From positions 1 to 20,256 of the IMG/VR virus record IMGVR_UViG_3300037042_002677: 20,256 nt of DNA, one strand, 5' to 3'. Source of the stretch: a virus. Below the pieces are notes generated by a model. That model was not told the DNA's origin. It searched no databases and worked only from the letters and a program-made list of their open reading frames with translations. Positions 1 through 7,157 of this stretch are shown here, one piece after another. Made by a program: the position numbers and the translations under genes. How positions within the stretch are numbered: position 1 is the first letter of the stretch; each line of letters starts with the position of its first letter.

Positions 1-78
1 AAGTTTAAGAGATCTAGTATGAAGCTTGTCAATCATTTCTTTTGTATACTTAGCTTCATTAAAGTGTTTTTCTTCCAT
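1..78 (-). CDS. 5' end of an unidentified gene (cut by window edge)
   Basis: An ATG at 78 on the minus strand opens a frame that stays open to the window edge (26 codons, beginning MEEKHFNEAKYTKEM). The ATG shares one base with the stop of the preceding gene (TAATG), the junction used throughout this window, which is the main reason to accept it. The visible part is charged and probably helical. Nothing in it identifies a function. Confidence 0.6.
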   Translation of the reverse strand, partial: MEEKHFNEAKYTKEMIDKLHTRSLKL

Positions 79-482
79 TAGTCTAAAGTTTGATCAATTA
101 AATTACCATTATGATAATACTCTTCAGTATTAGTAATATAAATAGTATTATCAATTTGATAGTTACCAGAAGGAATACTAATAAGCATTACTCCATAGCC
201 ACCATCATTATTCCACCAATCTTCTATACTATTTAAGATTTGTTCTTCTGCAAAGTTTTCTATGTCTGCATTAAGTGCTGAGTCAAGATCTTTTAAAAAA
301 AGAACTCCATTACCAAAATTCTCTAGATAATTAATATCTTCAAGATCTCCTATTTCTTTTGTTGTATATACAATATCATCAAGAGCACCACTGTCTCCAC
401 CACCTGAATAAAATATCTTAATTCCGGTCACACCAAGGTCAGCCAACTTAAGTAGAAGGCCTGTCATATCATTTTCTGTCAT
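78..482 (-). CDS. hypothetical protein, possibly DUF6878-like
   Basis: 134 residues, acidic and soluble, with no signal peptide or membrane span. Two glycine-rich motifs stand out: YSGGGDSG at about residues 25-32 and WWNNDGGYG at about 89-97. A GDSG-type turn followed by a W..NDGG(Y/F)G motif is, as far as I recall, the hallmark of the DUF6878 family found in phage and accessory regions; I could not check this. Function is unknown. It lies 2 bases downstream of the GIY-YIG nuclease gene and overlaps the next gene by one base, so it is probably co-translated with both. Confidence 0.75.
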   Translation of the reverse strand: MTENDMTGLLLKLADLGVTGIKIFYSGGGDSGALDDIVYTTKEIGDLEDINYLENFGNGVLFLKDLDSALNADIENFAEEQILNSIEDWWNNDGGYGVMLISIPSGNYQIDNTIYITNTEEYYHNGNLIDQTLD

Positions 483-484
483 AA

Positions 485-910
485 TTATTTTGTTTTGTAA
501 AACCTGCCAAGAATATTGGCATTTAGATATTCATCTTTCTCAAGCACTTCATATTTAAACTGATGCTTTACTTCTTGATAAGTTAATTCAGTAGCTGAGT
601 AACATATCAACAAGATCTCTCTTTTGATTATTACTCCTTCTTTGTGAGCAGCTTTAAGAGTTGCATTACTACTAAAGTATTTCATAAAGTCAGGCTTAAT
701 CTCCCGGGTGTATTTCTTTAGTCTTTTATCTGTAGTTAGAGCCAAAGCTTTCTTACCCATGGGTTTCTTCCTGTTTGCAAAGAAGTTCTTCTTACCAATA
801 TATGCAACAGACTTATGCTGTATGATTGCTGTCATACGGTAAATAAATCCAATACTACCGTTTGGTATGCCTGTTTCATCAAACTCTTTGCCTTGATAAA
901 TCCAACTCAT
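485..910 (-). CDS. GIY-YIG-like nuclease
   Basis: 141 residues. The N-terminal half carries a recognisable GIY-YIG core: GFIY at residues 21-24 and YIGKK at 37-41. A basic stretch follows (NRKKPMGKK), then KREIL near 96-100 and a YQE motif at 111-113 whose glutamate would be the metal-binding catalytic residue. The ending VLEKDEYLNANILG is typical of the short phage versions that carry the domain alone. Such enzymes nick or cut DNA in recombination, repair or homing. The start overlaps the primase stop by 4 bases, so it is probably translated with the primase. Family assignment is good; whether it is a resolvase, a repair enzyme or a free-standing homing nuclease cannot be told. Confidence 0.75.
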   Translation of the reverse strand: MSWIYQGKEFDETGIPNGSIGFIYRMTAIIQHKSVAYIGKKNFFANRKKPMGKKALALTTDKRLKKYTREIKPDFMKYFSSNATLKAAHKEGVIIKREILLICYSATELTYQEVKHQFKYEVLEKDEYLNANILGRFYKTK

Positions 911-1884
911 AATGCTTGTTTTAATAAAGGTAATAATATTTCTCTTGTTTTTTCAATACCATGTAGTTTTAAACAATCAGCAATATCCTTTTCAGCAGGT
1001 GGGATAACATAATTTATTCCGTGTCTCTCTTTGTATTTTTCCATTGCACCAATTCCTGCCTTATCATTATCTAATAAAGTAATAATCTTAGTATACTTTT
1101 CTTTATAATGTACTATTAAACTATCTGGTAGTAAACTATTTTCACTATCTGGAACTATACCTTCAATATTTTGAATCCCTAAAGCATTAAATGCCATTAG
1201 ATCTTTTAATGAAGAGATGATTAATAAATACTTAGTAGAATATGTTAATTGTTCAGAACCTTGGATATAATTTAAGACCTTGATAAATTTCTTTTCTTTG
1301 TTCTTAGGTTGATATATCTTATAAAGTGTACCATCTTCTTTGAAATAGCCATATATATGCTCTCCTTTAATTGTGAATGAAGTTTCAATGTCTTCTTCTC
1401 TCTTACTAAGTACATAATACTCAAGAGGCATAATTTCATATTTACAAAGTTGTTTAGTACCGATTTTAAATTGTGTCCAATATTCTTGATCAATAACATT
1501 CCAGTGTCTTACAGTATAGTCATTTACTTTATAAGGAGCAGTTACTTTATACTCAGTTACTGGATCATAATTGTTATCATCAATATATTTTGCATAGTCA
1601 AGAACAATTTTAAGATTTGCTTGTTTTCTAGATAAGTTATAAAGATACATTACAAGATTACTTGAATCTCCTCCATAACCTGAAGAAAAATCCTTAAATC
1701 TATAGTATCCTTTATTATCATCATAGTAAATATACATTGATTGTGTCTTCTCTCCTGGATTAAAAACTGAATTGATTTTAATTGTTTGACCTGAAAGTCT
1801 ACAAGATAAAGTCAAATAGTATTCAAAAATCCATTCTCTAGGGACATCTATAATACTTGTTATAAAATTAACTGTTGATAGCAT
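907..1884 (-). CDS. DNA primase, toprim type
   Basis: 325 residues. The N-terminal part (about 40-80) resembles the CHC2-type primase fold (FNPGEKTQSM, then YRFKDFSSGYGGD) but lacks the zinc cysteines, as in many phage primases. The C-terminal half is a toprim domain: LLIISSLKDLMAF at about 220-232 takes the place of the usual glutamate motif, PDSENS lies near 246-250, the metal-binding LLDNDKAG is at 270-277, and KDIADCL is at 299-305. The classical toprim Glu is replaced by the SLKD variant that I recall from other Bacteroidota phage primases. It presumably makes RNA primers for the phage replisome with the DnaB-type helicase encoded upstream. It lies just after an intrinsic terminator, so it may have its own promoter or depend on read-through. 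Confidence 0.85.
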   Translation of the reverse strand: MLSTVNFITSIIDVPREWIFEYYLTLSCRLSGQTIKINSVFNPGEKTQSMYIYYDDNKGYYRFKDFSSGYGGDSSNLVMYLYNLSRKQANLKIVLDYAKYIDDNNYDPVTEYKVTAPYKVNDYTVRHWNVIDQEYWTQFKIGTKQLCKYEIMPLEYYVLSKREEDIETSFTIKGEHIYGYFKEDGTLYKIYQPKNKEKKFIKVLNYIQGSEQLTYSTKYLLIISSLKDLMAFNALGIQNIEGIVPDSENSLLPDSLIVHYKEKYTKIITLLDNDKAGIGAMEKYKERHGINYVIPPAEKDIADCLKLHGIEKTREILLPLLKQAL

Positions 1885-1892
1885 AATCTAAA

Positions 1893-1920
1893 ATAATAAA
1901 GGGGAGCCGTAAAACTCCCC
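1893..1920 (-). terminator. intrinsic terminator after the ssDNA-binding protein gene
   Basis: On the minus strand GGGGAG and CTCCCC form a 6-bp stem (arms 1915-1920 and 1901-1906) around an 8-base loop and are followed by TTTATTATTTT. It lies between the stop of the 1943-2632 gene and the primase start. The plus-strand reading has no T-run, so it acts on minus-strand transcripts. Confidence 0.8.
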
Positions 1921-1942
1921 TTCAAACCATTAAAAAAATTGA

Positions 1943-2632
1943 TTAGTCTAAACTAAAGGCACTTGAAGATTTTGGAATATCAAAATCATCATCTCCTCCA
2001 AAGTTTTTAACTTCAATAGTTTTATTCTTTGGTACATATATATGTGTAGCTTGATCAAATTTTAAACACTTACCTTCTTCTAAACTAGCCATAGCATATT
2101 TACCATTACTTGCTTTTGGAAGTTGTAAGTTATAATTTGTATAACCTTCTGCATTAATCCATTCTTGTCCACCTACACAGAATTCAAGATATACATCTTT
2201 GAATGGTGCTGATGCATTAAATGCATTAATTAAAGAATCTGCATCTGCATGTTTTTTGTTTTGTTCTTTAGCCCATTCAGTAATTCCTAAAGTCTTACAT
2301 AGGTTAATGACAAACATAAACATTGATCTTTGTTGTGTAACAGGTTCTCCACTTGGCATTGTTCCATCTTTGTATCCGAAGGGATTTGCATTAATTTTAC
2401 CAATTTTACCTAAGTGACGACCTTTAGATTGGTCATTATCAATATAGAAACCCTCAAAATCTTCAATTGGTTCTGTTTCTACATTTAAATAGATATACTT
2501 TTTCTCAGGATATCTCTCATCTTCTTTAGTACTAATACTAGTAATTTTTAATACATGATTTCCTGGAGCAATCTTTTTGCCACCTTTACCACCACTTTTG
2601 CTTTCTAATAAATCTGTTAAATCTACACTCAT
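1943..2632 (-). CDS. putative phage ssDNA-binding protein (acidic tail)
   Basis: 229 residues. The body (about 20-195) alternates short strands and loops as in an OB-like fold (NHVLKITSIS, YIYLNVETE). The extreme C-terminus is strongly acidic (FGGDDDFDIP) and ends SSSAFSLD. Such a tail is the usual protein-docking device of single-stranded-DNA-binding proteins, and its DDDFDIP core resembles the bacterial SSB tail, although it is not at the very end. The gene lies immediately downstream of a Sak4-type recombinase ATPase, a family often encoded beside an SSB. The function is inferred from tail and context; no conserved catalytic motif was recognised. Confidence 0.6.
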   Translation of the reverse strand: MSVDLTDLLESKSGGKGGKKIAPGNHVLKITSISTKEDERYPEKKYIYLNVETEPIEDFEGFYIDNDQSKGRHLGKIGKINANPFGYKDGTMPSGEPVTQQRSMFMFVINLCKTLGITEWAKEQNKKHADADSLINAFNASAPFKDVYLEFCVGGQEWINAEGYTNYNLQLPKASNGKYAMASLEEGKCLKFDQATHIYVPKNKTIEVKNFGGDDDFDIPKSSSAFSLD

Positions 2633-2653
2633 CTTTTATTTATTTATTTGTTA

Positions 2654-3373
2654 TTACTTAAAAACTTTGCTCCAGTCAACTGAAACTTTATTATCTACCA
2701 TTTCTGAAATTACTATCTCTTCATTTCTTAAATGTTCTGGTCTTGCACCACAAGTCACTTCTTCATTAGTCTTAAATGATAAAACGGTTTCATTACCTCT
2801 TCTATACATATAACCAATTGCATCTGCTTGTGCACAAATCAAAGACTTAATTTTACCTGTTAAATCAATGTTTGCTGCCATGACCATTTGACCTTTGTCA
2901 TCTACTTGTTTGTCCTTAATATGTCCCGATAAAATAATATGGGGAGCTAAGGTATCAATAAAATCTAAAACTTGAAAGAATGCTTGACGAATATATAAAT
3001 ATCCAGCACCATTTGCTAATGTAGAAATATTATCTCCATCATAGTTTTTACCCATTGAAGTTTGTCTGTATAACTTAATTGCTAAAGGCATAATCATTTC
3101 CTCTAATGCAGTTACAGTATCTACAGTTACATACTTATATGGTTTACCAGCTTCAATTATGGCATTACCTGCCTCAAGAAGCTCCTTTAAAGAACCCACT
3201 TTGATTTTCATAGCATCCACATAATCGGAACCATTTTCTAAATCAATAATAAGATTATCATCTAACCCTGCATATGCAGTAGTTTTACCAGTCTTAGGCT
3301 TTGAATAAATCAATAATCTCTTAGGATTAACTTGACTAGCCATTACTTTTTTTGTTGGAAGTACTAAACTCAT
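2654..3373 (-). CDS. Sak4-like RecA-type ATPase (phage AAA family)
   Basis: 239 residues forming a single RecA-like core. Walker A is SKPKTGKTT at 24-32, the acidic strand LIIDLENGSD at 41-50 is typical of this family, Walker B is YVTVDT at 81-86, and SGHIKDK at 149-155 is the sensor-like motif. This matches the phage nucleotide-binding family (Pfam AAA_24) that includes Sak4 single-strand annealing proteins. Sak4 proteins promote annealing of complementary ssDNA and work with a phage SSB, which fits the acidic-tailed protein encoded 21 bases downstream. Probable role: recombination-dependent replication or repair in the host cytoplasm. Confidence 0.8.
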   Translation of the reverse strand: MSLVLPTKKVMASQVNPKRLLIYSKPKTGKTTAYAGLDDNLIIDLENGSDYVDAMKIKVGSLKELLEAGNAIIEAGKPYKYVTVDTVTALEEMIMPLAIKLYRQTSMGKNYDGDNISTLANGAGYLYIRQAFFQVLDFIDTLAPHIILSGHIKDKQVDDKGQMVMAANIDLTGKIKSLICAQADAIGYMYRRGNETVLSFKTNEEVTCGARPEHLRNEEIVISEMVDNKVSVDWSKVFK

Positions 3374-3374
3374 A

Positions 3375-3920
3375 TTATTTTAATTTTTGTGCTAGTTTTT
3401 GAAAATCTGCAGCTATTCTTAATAAAATATCTGAAGTTGATTCATCACTGTTATTAACAACAGCTTGTTCAGATTTTAATAAAAATTCATCTTCAAAATT
3501 TGGAAATGGTGATGATTCTTTAACATCATACATACCACCTTCATAATCTGAATAACTAATTTCTACTCCAGTTGACAGAATTGCTTTTAATTCTACAACA
3601 GGAATAATATACACTGAATACTCTCTTCCTTCATCTGTTACTTTATGTTCTATTTCATATTCTTCCTTGTAAAAAGGATTATATGTAAGTTTAAATAAAG
3701 GTCTGTCATCTAAATCAGGTACAAGATCTTTGTTTACAAATTCAGTATAGACATCTTTGTTCTTTGTAAGCTCACTTTCAAATAATTGAATGTACCTTCC
3801 TTTTTTTCCACTAATAAAATACGCGCTTTTTAATGTGAAGAATGGATCTACTACTTTTAAAACTTTAAAAAGTGGCAGATGTTTCTTCATCAAGTCATCT
3901 GTTTTTTCTTTTCTACTCAT
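3375..3920 (-). CDS. conserved hypothetical protein of the replication block
   Basis: 181 residues, unrecognised. The first 110 residues mix short strands with charged turns (FFTLKSAYFISGKKGRYIQLF). The middle is acidic (SYSDYEGGMYDVKES) and the C-terminus is a short helix (ILLRIAADFQKLAQKLK). No catalytic motif, signal peptide or membrane span. It sits between the DnaB-type helicase and the Sak4-type ATPase, 1 base upstream of the latter, so a replication or recombination accessory role is likely but only by position. Confidence 0.7.
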   Translation of the reverse strand: MSRKEKTDDLMKKHLPLFKVLKVVDPFFTLKSAYFISGKKGRYIQLFESELTKNKDVYTEFVNKDLVPDLDDRPLFKLTYNPFYKEEYEIEHKVTDEGREYSVYIIPVVELKAILSTGVEISYSDYEGGMYDVKESSPFPNFEDEFLLKSEQAVVNNSDESTSDILLRIAADFQKLAQKLK

Positions 3921-3930
3921 AATTAACTAT

Positions 3931-4929
3931 TTATCTTTTTTGTTGTTGGGGTGGTGTATCAATTTCTACAATTTTCATTTGTTCTTTATCCAGTTTAAAG
4001 AAACTTATTCTAGTGTCACCATTTCTTGATTTCAAAAAGTGAAATACAATTGTAGTGTCATCAGGAATAATATACCTATCCGGGCCATAAAACCTAATCT
4101 TTTTAAGAGCAGGTCTATTAATACCAATTAAAGTATCTGAATGCTGAAGCAAAGCATCTGCACCAAATATATCTGAATCAAGAACATAATTTCCATATTT
4201 ACCATCTTCTGACCTGTCAGGATTATCAATATTTCTGTTTAATTGACTGAGAATAATGAAGGCAACTGGATAGTTTTTCTTCATAAAAGTGATGGCTTCA
4301 CCAAGATTGTAAAGCATATCAAATTTGTCTTTGTCTCTTGCAGACTTTTTGAATAATGTTGAGTGGTCAACAGTAATTAGGACTTTAGTAAATTTCTTTT
4401 TTCCATCAATAAGTGTAGAATGTTTTTCTACATAGTGATGAATAGTAGACATAAACTCTTCAACTGTACAAGGGTCATAAACAACATCAACTCTTGCATT
4501 TGTCTTAAGTTTTTCTACATAAGAAACACACACATCATAATCTTGATTAGTAAGTTTATTAGCTCCTGCACTATTAAGACTCTTATAGTCTTTTTTTGTA
4601 GGAGTTGACAACTCTCTAATTGCACTGGTCCTTCCAGGCATTTCTAATTGAAATTGCAGAACCCTAAAATTTTCATAAGGGTTTAATGCTACAACATCTG
4701 CACACAATTGGTCAACAAAGAATGTTTTACCTGTACCTGGTCTAGCCCCTATAACTGTTAGGGTATTCCATTCTATCCCATCTAATAAAGCATCATTAAA
4801 CTTGGGCCAGCCGGTGATTAAACTCTTTCTTCTACCTTCTTGTCTTGCTTTGATATGGACTAAAGCTTCATCAAAAGCTTCAATCTTACTTTTGACCTTA
4901 ACAGGTCTTGTTTCCAAATAACTACTCAT
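3931..4929 (-). CDS. replicative DNA helicase, DnaB-type (SF4), short form
   Basis: 332 residues, shorter than cellular DnaB (about 450-470) because the N-terminal primase-interaction domain is absent. The RecA-like helicase core is complete: Walker A GARPGTGKT at 61-69, an H1a-like VLQFQLEM at about 90-97, Walker B VLITVDH at 183-189, SQLNR at 228-232 (motif H3), and KSRNGDT at 300-306 carrying the likely arginine finger. The C-terminus is glutamine-rich. It should form a hexameric ring that unwinds duplex DNA ahead of the phage polymerase. The gene overlaps the upstream small membrane protein gene by 4 bases (ATGA). Confident on family; the partner that loads it is unknown. Confidence 0.9.
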   Translation of the reverse strand: MSSYLETRPVKVKSKIEAFDEALVHIKARQEGRRKSLITGWPKFNDALLDGIEWNTLTVIGARPGTGKTFFVDQLCADVVALNPYENFRVLQFQLEMPGRTSAIRELSTPTKKDYKSLNSAGANKLTNQDYDVCVSYVEKLKTNARVDVVYDPCTVEEFMSTIHHYVEKHSTLIDGKKKFTKVLITVDHSTLFKKSARDKDKFDMLYNLGEAITFMKKNYPVAFIILSQLNRNIDNPDRSEDGKYGNYVLDSDIFGADALLQHSDTLIGINRPALKKIRFYGPDRYIIPDDTTIVFHFLKSRNGDTRISFFKLDKEQMKIVEIDTPPQQQKR

Positions 4930-5120
4930 TGTGTAATATTTTCTAATGCTTGTTGTTTGGTATAATTATATATTGCATGTAATAAACTTAAAACTAATTC
5001 AATAAGCATGTATTTCCAAAAAGGAATTTCTACAATAAAGGTTACTGTAAAATAATACCCTATTATTGAACCTACTATTGCACATATTGTCAACAATATA
5101 CTTGTTGTGGATTTTCTCAT
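4926..5120 (-). CDS. small two-span membrane protein
   Basis: 64 residues with two hydrophobic segments, about 7-31 (ILLTICAIVGSIIGYYF and following residues) and about 36-52 (KYMLIELVLSLLHAIY), and a short basic N-terminus (MRKS). It is joined on both sides by 4-base ATGA overlaps, to the gene at 5117-5707 and to the DnaB-type helicase. A membrane protein coupled inside a replisome operon is unusual; it might tether replication to the membrane, but that is speculation. Confidence 0.7.
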   Translation of the reverse strand: MRKSTTSILLTICAIVGSIIGYYFTVTFIVEIPFWKYMLIELVLSLLHAIYNYTKQQALENITQ

Positions 5121-5707
5121 ACTACTTTATCTTTAAAATGATTATTCTCAAACTCATCTTCCCCATTCAAAATCATATCACAATAAGTTGCCAAATCAGA
5201 ATCCCAAGTTTTATCAGTGTTTTGCTTTCTTACAAAGTATTGTGAAGTCCGCATAAACTCATAATTCTTCATTTCATAATCATCTACATATTTGGTTGTA
5301 GCTTCTAGAATGATATCCCAGCTATAACTATAATTGTCAAAAAACCAACGGAATGAATTTTCTAATGTTTTCACATTAACTCTTGCTGGTTTACCACTTG
5401 ACAATCTTTTATTTGGAAAGATTTCTACATATTCTTGTATCATCTCAAGAAAAGAATCACCCATTAATACAGTTGATGTTTTCTTTTTACTCTTCTTAAA
5501 GAACTTGTCAATTTCTTGAATAAAAGTAATACTTTTTTGAGTTAAATCCAAATTTTCATCTAACCAATCATCACTTTGTAGTCTTTTTATTTCTAATCCA
5601 TGACTTACAAATGTGTGGGGTACTCTTCTTTCTACAGAACAATATAATACATAAAATGCATTTGGTGTAAGACTTGCTTTTATTAGTTTATCAAATATTT
5701 CTTCCAT
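5117..5707 (-). CDS. conserved unknown upstream of DnaB-type helicase; candidate helicase loader
   Basis: 196 residues, mostly helical. A lysine-rich stretch lies at about 68-77 (KFFKKSKKKT). The central motif LSSGKPARVNVKTLENSFRW at about 102-121 leads into an aromatic helical region (FDNYSYSWDIILEATTKYV) ending in TSQYFVRK near 154-161. I recall a similar helix-rich arrangement from conserved phage proteins but cannot name a family. Because it is encoded just ahead of a DnaB-type helicase that lacks its N-terminal domain, a loader or replisome-organiser role is a reasonable hypothesis resting on position only. No nucleotide-binding motif is present. Confidence 0.7.
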   Translation of the reverse strand: MEEIFDKLIKASLTPNAFYVLYCSVERRVPHTFVSHGLEIKRLQSDDWLDENLDLTQKSITFIQEIDKFFKKSKKKTSTVLMGDSFLEMIQEYVEIFPNKRLSSGKPARVNVKTLENSFRWFFDNYSYSWDIILEATTKYVDDYEMKNYEFMRTSQYFVRKQNTDKTWDSDLATYCDMILNGEDEFENNHFKDKVV

Positions 5708-5708
5708 A

Positions 5709-6422
5709 CTACCAGATTAAATGTTCATTATAATTTTGTTTAATAATTACTTGTGTTTCTAAGAATACATTCTTGGAATCCCATCTAGTTTCTGCATTGT
5801 ATGCAGCACTTGCGGGATGAGATAATAAAAACTTATAGTTATTATCATTAACACAATCTGCCCAATCTTGAGCTTGTTTTCCCATGTAAATATACACAAG
5901 ACCATTATTACTCCATGTTAAATGGTCAAACACATATGCTATAAAGGGTTTCCAGATATTATAATGTTGACCTATTTTACCTACTGTAGTTGTGAAAGCT
6001 GTATTAAGAAGTAATACTCCTTGTTTGGCCCATCTGCTTAAATCTACATCAGTTGATACAGGGTGTCCACCATATACAGTTAAGTTAATTTCATTTAAGA
6101 TATATCTCAAACTTGGTTGTAACTCATTTGTTTTACTGCAACTAAATGCAATACCATCTGCAACATCAAATTGTGGATATGGATCCTGACCTACTATTAC
6201 TACTTTAAGTTTGTCATATGGACATTCTTCAAATGCTCTAAATACATCTTTAAGAGGAGGTGTGAATCTTTTACCATCTTTTGTTAATCTAATTAACTGA
6301 AGAATGATTTTTTCAAAATCTGAGCTCTCTATAAATGATTTTAATACGGGTTTCCACCCTGAGGGTTCTAATTTAAGTAACACTTTAGTTCTTATTTCTT
6401 CTAAATCTATTTTTTTATTCAT
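5709..6422 (-). CDS. ung: uracil-DNA glycosylase, family 1 (UNG)
   Basis: 237 residues, full length for UNG. Motif 1 is GQDPYP at 78-83, with the catalytic water-activating Asp80 and the Tyr that excludes thymine; the following histidine of cellular UNG is a proline here. LLLNT at 137-141 carries the uracil-binding Asn140. Motif 2 is HPASA at 202-206, with the catalytic histidine. All key residues are therefore kept. The enzyme removes uracil from DNA, starting base-excision repair, and may limit uracil incorporated during rapid phage replication. It is the first gene of the leftward replication block, with a TAnnTTTG promoter box (6442-6449) 20 bases upstream of its start. Confidence 0.93.
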   Translation of the reverse strand: MNKKIDLEEIRTKVLLKLEPSGWKPVLKSFIESSDFEKIILQLIRLTKDGKRFTPPLKDVFRAFEECPYDKLKVVIVGQDPYPQFDVADGIAFSCSKTNELQPSLRYILNEINLTVYGGHPVSTDVDLSRWAKQGVLLLNTAFTTTVGKIGQHYNIWKPFIAYVFDHLTWSNNGLVYIYMGKQAQDWADCVNDNNYKFLLSHPASAAYNAETRWDSKNVFLETQVIIKQNYNEHLIW

Positions 6423-6430
6423 TTTTATGC

Positions 6431-6438
6431 TAAATTTG
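6431..6438 (+). promoter_or_regulatory. Bacteroidota-type -7 box (TAAATTTG), rightward
   Basis: TAAATTTG matches the Bacteroides housekeeping-sigma -7 consensus TAnnTTTG exactly and lies 16 bases before the ATG at 6455. A T-run (6411-6416) occupies the -33 position, about 20 bases upstream, rather than a clear TTTG. The implied leader is only about 10 bases. Confidence 0.5.
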
Positions 6439-6441
6439 TTA

Positions 6442-6449
6442 CAAAATTA
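6442..6449 (-). promoter_or_regulatory. Bacteroidota-type -7 box (TAATTTTG), leftward
   Basis: Read on the minus strand, 6449-6442 is TAATTTTG, again an exact TAnnTTTG match, 19 bases before the uracil-DNA glycosylase ATG at 6422. It faces the rightward box three bases away, so the two polymerases would compete for the same DNA. The -33 region on this strand is T-rich without a clear TTTG. Confidence 0.5.
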
Positions 6450-6454
6450 ATATT

Positions 6455-6769
6455 ATGTCGGTAAAAATAAAAGAGATGAAAGATGATGCTGTCTTCAAAA
6501 TTGAAGTTAACAAAAGTTTCTATCTCATGGCTAAAGAGGTTATATATTATTTATTTACTTCTCAAGAAGACAAAGAGGCTCTTGAAGAGGCATTAAGAAA
6601 TATGACAACCAAAAAATATTCTGAATTAACATTGTATGAAAGATCTTTCTATACAGTTACCTTGTTGATTGCAGAAATTGAAGCAGTTGCAAAAAAAGAA
6701 TCTCTTTATGAAGAGAAAGAAATTTTGCAACCAGGTGATGAAGGTTATGTTGCACCTACCGAAGATTAA
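6455..6769 (+). CDS. conserved hypothetical protein (104 aa)
   Basis: Plus-strand gene, 104 residues, acidic and largely helical (AKEVIYYLFTSQEDKEALEE, LTLYERSFYTVTLLIAEIEA), with a flexible acidic tail (PGDEGYVAPTED). No motif with a known function. It diverges from the glycosylase gene across a 32-base gap and its last 14 bases overlap the convergent gene at 6756-7133. Codon use matches its neighbours and the frame is intact, so it is a real gene; the role is unknown. Confidence 0.75.
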   Translation: MSVKIKEMKDDAVFKIEVNKSFYLMAKEVIYYLFTSQEDKEALEEALRNMTTKKYSELTLYERSFYTVTLLIAEIEAVAKKESLYEEKEILQPGDEGYVAPTED

Positions 6770-7133
6770 TATTATAATTGTCTTGTCCAATTTGAATACA
6801 AGCTTCAATAGCTAGTGCTATTTCATCTTTACTACATTCTGCAAAAGATTTGCATACTATTGCATCTCCTCCATCATAGCACAATCCAGATTGTTGCTTT
6901 ACAAGTGTTTTCATCTCATCAAATGTATAGCCAGATTCTGAGGCTAATTCTCTAATACATGCATGCACTTTTGCAAGCTGGGCTACACTTTTATCACTTG
7001 ATGTAGGTCCCATAAATACTTCTACCTCCTGCCCTTCAGGAAGTTTATCAAGAAATATTTGATAATTTAATTTTGATTTATCATTAGGATAAACTAACTT
7101 TCCACCTTGTTTGATTAGTTTTACAGTAAACAT
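6756..7133 (-). CDS. NinB-like recombination protein (tentative)
   Basis: 125 residues. The layout (N-terminal strand pair, KVHACIRELASESGYTFDEM near residues 55-74, then KQQSGLC and a closing KSFAECSKDEIALAIEACIQ helix at about 94-113) resembles the NinB/Orf family of phage ssDNA-binding recombination mediators. In that family a helix is followed by a KS(T/F)..(C/L)SK(D/E)E motif before the final helix. It is shorter than lambda NinB (about 146), and the match is by eye only. It sits between two plus-strand genes, overlapping the first tail-to-tail by 14 bases and diverging from the second across 24 bases, so it is probably transcribed alone. Confidence 0.55.
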   Translation of the reverse strand: MFTVKLIKQGGKLVYPNDKSKLNYQIFLDKLPEGQEVEVFMGPTSSDKSVAQLAKVHACIRELASESGYTFDEMKTLVKQQSGLCYDGGDAIVCKSFAECSKDEIALAIEACIQIGQDNYNINLR

Positions 7134-7157
7134 ATTGATTATTTTATATTATTAGTA

